Source: Oscillospiraceae bacterium
GTDB taxonomy: Bacteria > Bacillota > Clostridia > Oscillospirales > Acutalibacteraceae
DNA: 32,240 nt
Direction of reading: 5' to 3'
NCBI GenBank assembly: GCA_009777055.1
Contig: WRMQ01000021.1
Coordinates: forward strand, 1-32,240
The translations under genes were made by a program, and so were the position numbers. Under the pieces are notes generated by a model. That model was not told the DNA's origin and did not search any database. It saw nothing but the letters and a program-made list of their open reading frames with translations. Shown here one piece after another: positions 15,920 through 23,042 of the stretch (position 1 is the first letter of the stretch; each line of letters opens with the position of its first letter).

Positions 15920-17071
15920 ATGAAAACAACCAAACGTATCCTGGCCGTTCTGACTGCGCTTGCCCTCTCTCTGGGCGTGTTTGCCGTTGGGGCAAACGCA
16001 TTACAGCATGGCGTCTATCCTGAGGCCTCGGACTTTGACACGGTGACGGACGCCATGGATTTCTGGCAGATTATATACCTGATTTTCCTGAAAACGACCG
16101 ATGACTTCCCGCAAGATTCCGAGTGGGATAACGCCGTTCACTTCAAGCCGGGCAGCACTTGCTTGATGATGCAGGAGGATCTCATTAACCTCTCGAGGCA
16201 GTATTTTCCGCGGATTTGCTATACCTGCATGAATGAAGTCAGGGGGCAAATTCAACAGGGCTGCGCTTGCCCCGGCGGCACCCCCCAAGACGGCACAACT
16301 GTGAATCTTCTGACGGCATATAATGCGCACAAGACGAACAATCTCATTCCCTGGGCGCAGAACATTGTCAGCCAGGCCAACGTGATCTATGCGCGGCACC
16401 TGAACGCAGCAGGGCTGGCTCATTTGTACAGCACGATGAAGCCCTTCCAGGTGTCCTACGCGAATATGGCCTGCTACCGCGATTGGTATGAAGATTACTG
16501 CGATTTCTTCAATGACACTTCCGTTATGCCGCATCCCATCCGCAGCGACGATCCCACGGAGCCCGTCTTCGATCCGGCCTCTGGCATCTTCATCCTTGAC
16601 CCCAGCGGCCAACTGGCTCCAAACGCGACAATTTCCGTCACGGAACTCACTAACAGCAACCCAAATTCCGATGACGGTTACAGCGGCCCCGGCAATGTAA
16701 AGCAGGCCTGGAATATTGATTTGCTGGTAAACGGCAGCATTTTCAACGGATCGCTGTCCGGCTACATTGAGCTGTATCTGCCGGTGACAAATCTGATCCT
16801 CTCACCCGGCCCGCTGCCTAATAACATAAATGTCTATCATAAAGGCAGCAAGGTGTTGGTTCCTCCGCCTGAGGTCGTGCTAATCGGTGGCCAGACATAC
16901 ATAAAAGTGCAGGTCAACAGCTTCAGCCCCTTTGAGCTGGTGGAAGAAAGCACAGGCGGCGATGACACCGGGGACACCACTCCCCCCGCGCTGAAATGGT
17001 GGCAAGCACTCCCCGGCCTCCTGCAATGGATTTTGCGCTGGATTTGCTTCGGCTGGCTCTGGATGAAGTAG
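15920..17071 (+). CDS. Secreted protein sharing the sigma factor's extracellular domain
   Basis: This 383-residue product begins with a signal peptide (MKTTKRILAVLTALALSLGV, cleavage likely after the Ala-Asn-Ala near residue 28). Residues 36-215 align with the outside domain of the preceding sigma fusion, with an added Cys-rich insertion (C100, C103, C115, C117). A beta-rich domain follows (about 220-342, ending FSPFELV, a pattern common in clostridial surface proteins), then a Gly/Asp/Thr linker. It closes with a tryptophan-rich tail, WILRWICFGWLWMK. The start has AAGGAG upstream. A strong terminator follows. No enzymatic motif is recognised; a role as partner, decoy or co-sensor of the sigma fusion is inference. 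Confidence 0.8.
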   Translation: MKTTKRILAVLTALALSLGVFAVGANALQHGVYPEASDFDTVTDAMDFWQIIYLIFLKTTDDFPQDSEWDNAVHFKPGSTCLMMQEDLINLSRQYFPRICYTCMNEVRGQIQQGCACPGGTPQDGTTVNLLTAYNAHKTNNLIPWAQNIVSQANVIYARHLNAAGLAHLYSTMKPFQVSYANMACYRDWYEDYCDFFNDTSVMPHPIRSDDPTEPVFDPASGIFILDPSGQLAPNATISVTELTNSNPNSDDGYSGPGNVKQAWNIDLLVNGSIFNGSLSGYIELYLPVTNLILSPGPLPNNINVYHKGSKVLVPPPEVVLIGGQTYIKVQVNSFSPFELVEESTGGDDTGDTTPPALKWWQALPGLLQWILRWICFGWLWMK

Positions 17072-17102
17072 AGATTGTGAAAAAACACCACCCGGCAGGC
17101 TG

Positions 17103-17133
17103 CCCGGCAGGATAGAATCCTGCCGGGCTTTTT
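17103..17133 (+). terminator. Rho-independent terminator after the secreted-domain gene
   Basis: An 11-base perfect stem (CCCGGCAGGAT at 17103-17113 with ATCCTGCCGGG at 17117-17127), a three-base loop and then CTTTTT. It lies 31 bases after the stop and cleanly separates the sigma-factor pair from the LytTR operon. Confidence 0.92.
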
Positions 17134-17144
17134 CATTATCCCGT

Positions 17145-17233
17145 TTTCTGGAATCAATTTGACCTGTAATTTTTGGCAAGGGGGTTTCTGGATTTACCGA
17201 AAAGCGTCTGAAACGATTCCCGGTATCTGGAAT
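17145..17233 (+). repeat. Three spaced direct repeats upstream of the LytTR operon
   Basis: TTTCTGGAAT starts at 17145, TTTCTGGATT at 17185 and TATCTGGAAT at 17224. The spacing of 40 and 39 bases is close to four helical turns, so the copies would lie on one face of the DNA. They lie 48-136 bases upstream of the -35 box of the promoter candidate at 17281. Regulator-binding sites are a reasonable reading, but the regulator is unknown. Confidence 0.5.
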
Positions 17234-17280
17234 TCCCCTGATTTCCTGCGTTAAATGCGTCTTTTCAGGCTGTAAATCAA

Positions 17281-17310
17281 TTGACTAAGCTCACTTAAGG
17301 TTTGTAGAAT
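17281..17310 (+). promoter_or_regulatory. SigA-type promoter candidate for the LytTR operon
   Basis: TTGACT (17281-17286) and TAGAAT (17305-17310) are separated by 18 bases, five of six matches each. The distance to the TTG start at 17341 is about 30 bases. Three spaced repeats lie upstream and an inverted repeat begins within the -10 box. Confidence 0.65.
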
Positions 17311-17325
17311 GGACCAAACTGTCCA
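17310..17325 (+). promoter_or_regulatory. Inverted repeat at the start site of the LytTR operon
   Basis: TGGAC (17310-17314) and GTCCA (17321-17325) flank six bases, overlapping the promoter's -10 box and probable transcription start. It could be an operator or a short leader hairpin just before the ribosome-binding site GGGAGG; the sequence cannot distinguish these. Confidence 0.35.
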
Positions 17326-17340
17326 TCGGGAGGTGATCAC

Positions 17341-18063
17341 TTGGAGGCCCTGCGCATCGTCATATGCGACACAAATCCGGCGGAGCTGGAACGGTACGCG
17401 GCGGCCTGCCGGGCGATCTGCGAAAGGAAACAGCTGCCGGCCCTTTTCGCGAAGTTTTCAAGCAGCCAGGCGCTGCTGTTCGAAATGCTGGACCCCGCCT
17501 TTGCCGCCGCGGCCAGTATTCTTGTGCTGGAGCCCTTCAACGGCTGCGAAATGGTCGCCGAATCCGTGCGTCTGGCCGGCTATGACGGCATCATCCTGTA
17601 TCACAGCTGGACAACGAAGAAGGAGTATTTCTACCAGGCCTTTGACGCGGGGGCCTACAACTACATTGAGAAGGGCGGCGCGGCACGGTTTGACGCGGTG
17701 TTCGAGAGCGCCCTGGACGCCGCCGCGCGGCTGGAACGCCATTACATTTTTCTCAACTGCGCCGGGGAGTACCGCCAAATTGACCTGCGGGATATCTCCT
17801 ATTTTGAACCGGCATTGAACCACATGATCTGCGTCTGGTATAAAACCGGCAAATTTCTTTTTCAAGACAGTCTTTCCAACCTGGAAAAACGCCTGAAAAG
17901 CCACGGCTTCGTCCGCGTTCACCGCTCCTATCTGGTGTCGCTGAACGCGGTGTACCGCGTGTCCTTCGATCAAGTGACCCTTGTCAACGGCAAACGCGTC
18001 CCGGTTGGCCGCGGCAATTACGCCGCGCTGAAAGAAGCCCTGGATAAATGGGGCCGAATTTAG
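17341..18063 (+). CDS. LytTR-family regulator with degenerate receiver domain
   Basis: The 240-residue protein has an N-terminal receiver-like domain (about 4-120) and a C-terminal LytTR DNA-binding domain (about 135-238; RQIDLRDISYFEPALNHMI, FVRVHRSYLVSLNAVYRV). In the receiver, the residue at the usual phosphoacceptor aspartate position is Glu (E64 in LVLEPF), while the later lysine is kept (YIEKGG). It may therefore act without phosphorylation. The start is a TTG with an excellent GGGAGGTGAT site; no ATG fits. No histidine kinase lies nearby. It heads an operon with two membrane proteins 14 bases downstream, and may control the adjacent pilus genes, but that is inference. Confidence 0.88.
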   Translation: MEALRIVICDTNPAELERYAAACRAICERKQLPALFAKFSSSQALLFEMLDPAFAAAASILVLEPFNGCEMVAESVRLAGYDGIILYHSWTTKKEYFYQAFDAGAYNYIEKGGAARFDAVFESALDAAARLERHYIFLNCAGEYRQIDLRDISYFEPALNHMICVWYKTGKFLFQDSLSNLEKRLKSHGFVRVHRSYLVSLNAVYRVSFDQVTLVNGKRVPVGRGNYAALKEALDKWGRI

Positions 18064-18077
18064 GCACGGAGGTTTAT

Positions 18078-18995
18078 ATGCGCAGAACCAAACGCACCGC
18101 CCGGATATGCCGGGCAGCCGTGCTCCTCGCGGCCTTGCTGTGCCTGTCCGCGCGGGCCGCGCCGCTTGACGAATGCGACGCGGGCCGGCACCAATACGCC
18201 GAAACCCGGCGGACCGCGCCCACGGCGATGGAGGACGGTCAGGTGGAATATACCTGCGGGGTCTGCGGGCACCAGTACGCGGACACTATTTTTGCCACTG
18301 ACCATCTCTGGGGCGGATGGGTGACTGACAAGCAGGCCAGCTGCACCGAGGCGGGGGAAAGGCACAGAACCTGTACCCGAGACCAGAGCCACGACCAGTA
18401 CGCCGATATACCGGCCCTTGGGCATGATTATATAGAATCCGTCACCGCGCCGGACTGCGAAAGGGCGGGCGTGAAAACCTTCGCCTGTTCCCGCTGCGGC
18501 GACAAATATACCGAGCGCATTGACCCCATTGGGCACGATTATAAAAAAGCCGAAGCAATCGAACTCTCCTGTGTGGAGCCGGGAAAGATCATATTCGTCT
18601 GCGCCAACGATCCCGCGCACAGCTACGAGGAGAGCATTCCGGCCATCGGCAGCCATGACTTCGGCGAGTGGCAGCCGGAAACCCCAGCCAGGGAGGGCAC
18701 GGAGGGCCTGGAAACGCGTGAATGCGCCCGCTGCGGCCTTGTGGAGCCCCGGACGCTGGAGGCGCTGTCTGTGCCGGGGATCCAGCCTCCCGCTGCCGCG
18801 CCCGCCGAGCCGCCGGACACGCTCCCCGTGATGGACATTGTACTGGTCGGCGCGAACGCCGTTTCACTGAGCTTTTTCGCTTTTCTTCTGACACCATATT
18901 TTTTATGTCTGATATATATTCGAAGGCGGCGCAGGATCGTGGAGGAACGCGACGCGCTGCGGAAAGAGGTGGATGTTCTTTATGGATACGAGTAA
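18078..18995 (+). CDS. Membrane-anchored extracytoplasmic protein with CxxC/His repeats
   Basis: The 305-residue product has a signal peptide (about 1-28), five degenerate repeats of roughly 35-40 residues, one transmembrane helix (about 254-280) and a short basic cytoplasmic tail. Each repeat follows the plan C(T/E)..G...(T/F).C..C(G/D)....Y...I...GHDY, with pairs of cysteines such as CGVCGHQY and CSRCGDKY. Similar repeats occur in many clostridial surface proteins and look like small zinc- or disulfide-stabilised units, but their role is not established. The tail RRRRRIVEERDALRKEVDVL may form a coiled coil with the next gene's tail. The start has GGAGG upstream. Confidence 0.8.
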   Translation: MRRTKRTARICRAAVLLAALLCLSARAAPLDECDAGRHQYAETRRTAPTAMEDGQVEYTCGVCGHQYADTIFATDHLWGGWVTDKQASCTEAGERHRTCTRDQSHDQYADIPALGHDYIESVTAPDCERAGVKTFACSRCGDKYTERIDPIGHDYKKAEAIELSCVEPGKIIFVCANDPAHSYEESIPAIGSHDFGEWQPETPAREGTEGLETRECARCGLVEPRTLEALSVPGIQPPAAAPAEPPDTLPVMDIVLVGANAVSLSFFAFLLTPYFLCLIYIRRRRRIVEERDALRKEVDVLYGYE

Positions 18996-19188
18996 TTGGA
19001 TCGAGCTCGCCGCCCTGGTGCTGGGCATTGCCATAGGCCTGATCCTGTGGCTGATCTGTAAGCGGAGGCTCAAACGGGAGGGCGGATTCGAAGGGATCGC
19101 CGCGGAACGGGGCGGGCCGCACAGGCGGCAGCAGCTGGACGTCGAGGAAGAAATTGAACGCCTGAAGGCGCGCCTGGGCAGAAAATAG
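18982..19188 (+). CDS. Small single-span membrane protein with charged coiled-coil tail
   Basis: The 68-residue product has one hydrophobic segment (about 8-28, IELAALVLGIAIGLILWLIC), a basic stretch and a charged helix (LDVEEEIERLKARLG). It overlaps the preceding gene by 14 bases, so it is probably translated together with it. The ATG at 18982 has AAAGAGG at correct spacing; the ATG at 18973 is too close to it. No family is recognised. The overlap and similar charged tails suggest that it partners with the CxxC-repeat protein. Confidence 0.7.
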   Translation: MDTSNWIELAALVLGIAIGLILWLICKRRLKREGGFEGIAAERGGPHRRQQLDVEEEIERLKARLGRK

Positions 19189-19302
19189 CTTGGCGTGTAT
19201 ATTGCTATTTGCGTTTCGGTCATTCTTTTTTGCGGTTGGGGTAGTTTTCAGGCATAAGCCCGGTTTCTATGCTATTTTAATTCTGGAGGGAGGAGGCGGA
19301 GC

Positions 19303-19581
19303 TTGAATGTGCGAAGCGGAGCAAATTCTTTTGAGGACATCGTCGCCGAATTGATGGACGACGAAGACTTCGCCGCGTTATTCGGCGCCCTGCCACCCGC
19401 CCCCCAAAGCCCTGAGCGGGCGGAAGCGGCCGTAACGGAAAAACAATTGTGGGCGCTCAGCCGCAGGCACCTCTTTGTCATGATCCGAAATCTGGAGGAG
19501 GAGCTTCGGCGGGAAAGAAAAGAAAAGGAAGACCTGCTCCTGGCGTATCAAGCGGGGCTCTTGAGGGGCTGGCGGATGTAA
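19303..19581 (+). CDS. Small hypothetical protein at head of pilus cluster
   Basis: The 92-residue product starts at a TTG with an unusually purine-rich GGAGGGAGGAGG upstream. It is acidic at the N-terminus (FEDIVAELMDDEDFAALFG), has a proline stretch, and ends with a charged helix (MIRNLEEELRRERKEKEDLL). There is no signal peptide or membrane segment. It lies 18 bases before the signal peptidase gene, so it is probably cotranscribed with the pilus genes. The 114-base gap before it holds no convincing promoter or terminator. Function is unknown. Confidence 0.65.
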   Translation: MNVRSGANSFEDIVAELMDDEDFAALFGALPPAPQSPERAEAAVTEKQLWALSRRHLFVMIRNLEEELRRERKEKEDLLLAYQAGLLRGWRM

Positions 19582-19599
19582 CCAGGCGGGATAAGCGTT

Positions 19600-20211
19600 A
19601 TGCGGAAAAACAAAGACGATATAATCAGAAAACAGGTCGCCGCCCTGGGGCGCCCAAGCACGGAGCTTCTCGACAGGGTGATCGCGCGCTGCGACCGGAT
19701 CGCCTCGTACCGGCGGCTGGCGCGTATGCTTCTGGCGGGCTTCCTGGTCCTGGCGGCCGCGAGCGCGGTCGTCCTGTATCTTTGGGTGACCCCGCTGCAG
19801 CTGGATGGCACGAGCATGGAGCCCCTGCTGCGGATGGACGAAATCGTCCTCGCGGTCAAGACGGACAGCCCCGCGCGGAACGACCTCATCGCTTTTTATC
19901 ACAACAACAGGCTGCATGTCAAGCGGGTGATCGCCGTGGCGGGCGACCGGGTGGAAATCGACGGGGACGGCCTTGTGTCAGTCAACGGCGAAACGCTGAA
20001 GGAGCCATATGTCGCTGAGCCGAGCCTGGGCAGCTGCGACATCGGCTTCCCCTGCTATGTGCTCCCGGGAACGGTTTTCGTTCTGGGCGACAACAGGCCG
20101 TCGTCGCTGGACAGCCGCGACAGCCGCTTCGGGCCGGTGGGCAGGGACCAGATTGTGGGCAGGGTGGTCTTGCGGGTGTGGCCGCCGGGCAGGCTGGGCT
20201 CCGTGAAATAA
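19600..20211 (+). CDS. lepB: Signal peptidase I of the pilus cluster
   Basis: The 203-residue S26 family enzyme has one N-terminal transmembrane helix (about 43-63). The serine motif is GTSMEPLLRMDE (catalytic S72), the lysine motif HVKRVIAVAGD (catalytic K108), and the conserved box GDNRPSSLDSRDSRFG is present. Signal peptidases placed next to sortase-pilus genes are often needed for pilin processing or act as assembly chaperones; here both catalytic residues are present, so an active enzyme is likely. It may equally be a general signal peptidase. The next gene begins 41 bases downstream. Confidence 0.93.
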   Translation: MRKNKDDIIRKQVAALGRPSTELLDRVIARCDRIASYRRLARMLLAGFLVLAAASAVVLYLWVTPLQLDGTSMEPLLRMDEIVLAVKTDSPARNDLIAFYHNNRLHVKRVIAVAGDRVEIDGDGLVSVNGETLKEPYVAEPSLGSCDIGFPCYVLPGTVFVLGDNRPSSLDSRDSRFGPVGRDQIVGRVVLRVWPPGRLGSVK

Positions 20212-20252
20212 ACAGTGGGGCAACGAATATAACGCAAGGGTGGTGCGCGCGG

Positions 20253-23018
20253 ATGAGGAATATATGCAACGCGGCTCTGATGGTTTTTTTCGCGGATAAA
20301 AAACGCAAATGGATCGCGGCGGTCCTCGCGGCGCCGCTGTGCCTTGCCGCCGTGCTGTTGACGGGGACGCTGTTTTTAAGGCTCGCGCTTGCCGACTCCA
20401 ACTCCGGTTCAGCCGTTACAGCCACCATCTGCGGCATCAAAACCGTAGATGGCGAGGGCGCCATTCCCGACGAAGAATTTTTCTTCACGTTGACCCAGTG
20501 GAGCTCGCCCAGCGCGGACACCGGAGCTGAGGTTATCGCCGGCAGGGTAACCGCGCCGCTGACGGCTTCGGCGGAAACGAGCGGCGCGGGAGATTATCCA
20601 TTCCAGTTTCCCGAAATCACGTTTACGGCCCCGGGCGGCCCATATTACTTCAAAATAGAGGAGCTCACTCCCGGCGGCGGCTGGACAAGCGGCAGCCCGG
20701 CGCAAATTGTCAGGGTATATGTCAAGCGGGACCAGGATTCGGGCACAGACGACCAGGGCCGGGCGTATGCCTGGAACGATTTATACGTGCTGTTCGATTA
20801 TCCGGAGCATGACCCCTATGTCTGGGAGGCCCCGAACAAAAACAACCCCTTCGGCTCGGCCAGCTATTTCGGCGTATTCGCGCTGGAGAATGTGACGCTT
20901 TCCGGCGCCGATATTGAAGGATGCCTGGCCGCGGGGGGAAACACCACAGTATTATCATCTCTATGGGATTACTACTGGCGTCAATTCGCCATCGGCGAGC
21001 CCAACAGAGACTTTGTGGCGCCGACCTGGCCTGCCCGGCCCTATACCCCCACGGCGCTGGTCAGGGGAGATCTGACGATGCAGGAAAGCCACGGCATTAC
21101 CACCAGCGGCGGAAAGCTTGTGATGTCGAAAAACCCTAATTCAAACATCAGCGCCACGAGCACGCAAGGTTATGGAACCTTGATTAGGGAAAGGCCGGAT
21201 CCCGGCACCCCCGGCTTCACCTATTACAACCCGGATTTAGGCAACGGCAGCATTTGGAGCATGATCCAAAAAGAAAAGCTAATCAGCTACGGCGATGTGG
21301 AAAGGGTGGAAAGAGATATCCTTGATGTTTTTTTCAGCAGGGCGGAGGATGATTTACAGGAATTGAGCGACGAATGGCGCGGCTATACGAGCGCCGGCAG
21401 GATATTAGTAATACCACCTGTGACAAAAAGCTCAGCCGCCGAGCTGATTCTCAACCTGAGCCGGACCGGATATTCCGGGTATGACAAGATCGTATATAAC
21501 GTTACGCTGTCCGGCGCCGCACTGCAGCAGTTTTCCAACATCCGCCTGGTTGTCCCCGAGGATTTTAAAGGTGATTTTATCATCAACTATCTGGTTGGCG
21601 GAAGCAATGTCACGCTTTCCGCGAACAGCGCGTGGGCAACCTGGCCTTCTATCTATAGTACATATTATAACAATACGGCGTCATACACCGAGGATTTCAT
21701 CGCGACCAGATATTTTTCAGGACGTGTTTTTCATAATTTCCCGTCCAATGTGTCCCATATATTTCTTTATGAAGGAACCGGCCTGCGCGGGTCTGCGCTC
21801 GCGCCGTACAGCGACATCACACTGCGCAGCAGCGGTTCTCAGCTGTTTTCGCACAGCAATCCCTCAGGGCATATCAATGGCCTTGTCGTCTGTAAAAATT
21901 ATACCTCCCGCAACAAAGGCGAGCAGCACAACACCACGCTTTTCGCGCATAAAAGAGGCCGCGTCAGCTTTCAGAATACTTACATCCAGCTTACGGGAGG
22001 CGCGGAAATATACGCGCGCAAGACAGTCACCGGCCCCGGCGCGCCGGCGAACACCGGCTTTGTGTTCACGCTGTCAAAAAGCGATGAATACGGGGGGGCC
22101 GCCGACTGGCCGGCCGATCTGGACGTATCGGTGACAGACGGCATCTGGAACGAGACGAACAAAACAATCACCGTTTCCAGAAGCGCCGCCGGCGAGGGGG
22201 ACGCCGATTTCAGCATTGCCTTCAGCGGCCTGGCGGCAGCCGCCCCGCACTACTTCATCCTGCGGGAAACCGCCGGCGGCGGAACGGGCTGGGGCAATGC
22301 CGCCAACGAGTACCTGCTGCGCTTGAGCATTCCACCGGAGGGCGGCGCCGGCGTGGCAGACGGGTATAAAGAAAGAGCAAACAGCTCGGTGTCATGGCCT
22401 TCGTCGTTCACGACAGGCAGCGTGGCCGGCAGCTCGGCCGGCAACAGGGCGGCCTTTGAAAACGCGTACGCGCCCGCGCCAGGCAGCGCGCAGCTCAAGG
22501 CGACGAAAACCGTCGGCGGAAACGGCGCGCCCTTGGAGTGGTCCTTCGATTTTGAGGCCTACGCCTCCGATATCACCGGGGAAACGGGCGCGAAGCTCGG
22601 CACGACAAAAACGGCGACGCATATAAACGGAGAGGTCGCTTTTGATTCCATTTCGCTGACGGAAGCGAAGGATTACTATATTTTGATTAAAGAGGCCGGC
22701 GGGGAGCAGTTCGGCTGGCAAAAGGACCCCGCCGTATACCTGGTCAAGCTTGTCGTGGAGGACGTCAACGGGCAGCTGGAAGTGACCTCAGCCGAGATAT
22801 CCAAGGACGGCGGATCCTGGGAGGCGTATACCCCCGCGAATATCACCTTTCATAACAGCTATGTCCCGGGCATTCGTTTTCCGGATGTGGGCGGTATCGG
22901 CAAGGGCGCGTATATCGTCGCGGCGCTGTCGCTCATGCCCGTTCTTTTCGCGGGGGCGCTGCTTTACAGGCGTCACTGGCGCGGAAGATATCTCCCCGCG
23001 TTTCGCGGGTTCAGATAA
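20253..23018 (+). CDS. Large ancillary pilin with choice-of-anchor A domain and FctA-like repeats
   Basis: The 921-residue surface protein has a long, basic N-terminal signal/membrane segment (about 17-47). A first pilin-like domain resembling Spy0128/FctA repeats follows (about 50-190; ITFTAPGGPYYFKIEEL). A large domain (about 200-550) matches the choice-of-anchor A pattern (VTLSGADIEGCLAAGGN near its start; LAPYSDITLRSSG and INGLVVCKN near its end). Two further FctA-like domains start at IYARKTVTG and LKATKTVGG. The C-terminus has the sorting layout: FPDVGG (residues 876-881) in place of LPxTG, a hydrophobic helix and a basic tail. It is probably the tip or an ancillary subunit. The start ATG is modestly supported by AAGGGTGG. 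Confidence 0.85.
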   Translation: MRNICNAALMVFFADKKRKWIAAVLAAPLCLAAVLLTGTLFLRLALADSNSGSAVTATICGIKTVDGEGAIPDEEFFFTLTQWSSPSADTGAEVIAGRVTAPLTASAETSGAGDYPFQFPEITFTAPGGPYYFKIEELTPGGGWTSGSPAQIVRVYVKRDQDSGTDDQGRAYAWNDLYVLFDYPEHDPYVWEAPNKNNPFGSASYFGVFALENVTLSGADIEGCLAAGGNTTVLSSLWDYYWRQFAIGEPNRDFVAPTWPARPYTPTALVRGDLTMQESHGITTSGGKLVMSKNPNSNISATSTQGYGTLIRERPDPGTPGFTYYNPDLGNGSIWSMIQKEKLISYGDVERVERDILDVFFSRAEDDLQELSDEWRGYTSAGRILVIPPVTKSSAAELILNLSRTGYSGYDKIVYNVTLSGAALQQFSNIRLVVPEDFKGDFIINYLVGGSNVTLSANSAWATWPSIYSTYYNNTASYTEDFIATRYFSGRVFHNFPSNVSHIFLYEGTGLRGSALAPYSDITLRSSGSQLFSHSNPSGHINGLVVCKNYTSRNKGEQHNTTLFAHKRGRVSFQNTYIQLTGGAEIYARKTVTGPGAPANTGFVFTLSKSDEYGGAADWPADLDVSVTDGIWNETNKTITVSRSAAGEGDADFSIAFSGLAAAAPHYFILRETAGGGTGWGNAANEYLLRLSIPPEGGAGVADGYKERANSSVSWPSSFTTGSVAGSSAGNRAAFENAYAPAPGSAQLKATKTVGGNGAPLEWSFDFEAYASDITGETGAKLGTTKTATHINGEVAFDSISLTEAKDYYILIKEAGGEQFGWQKDPAVYLVKLVVEDVNGQLEVTSAEISKDGGSWEAYTPANITFHNSYVPGIRFPDVGGIGKGAYIVAALSLMPVLFAGALLYRRHWRGRYLPAFRGFR

Positions 23019-23042
23019 ACAAACCAGAAAAGGAGCAAAGAA

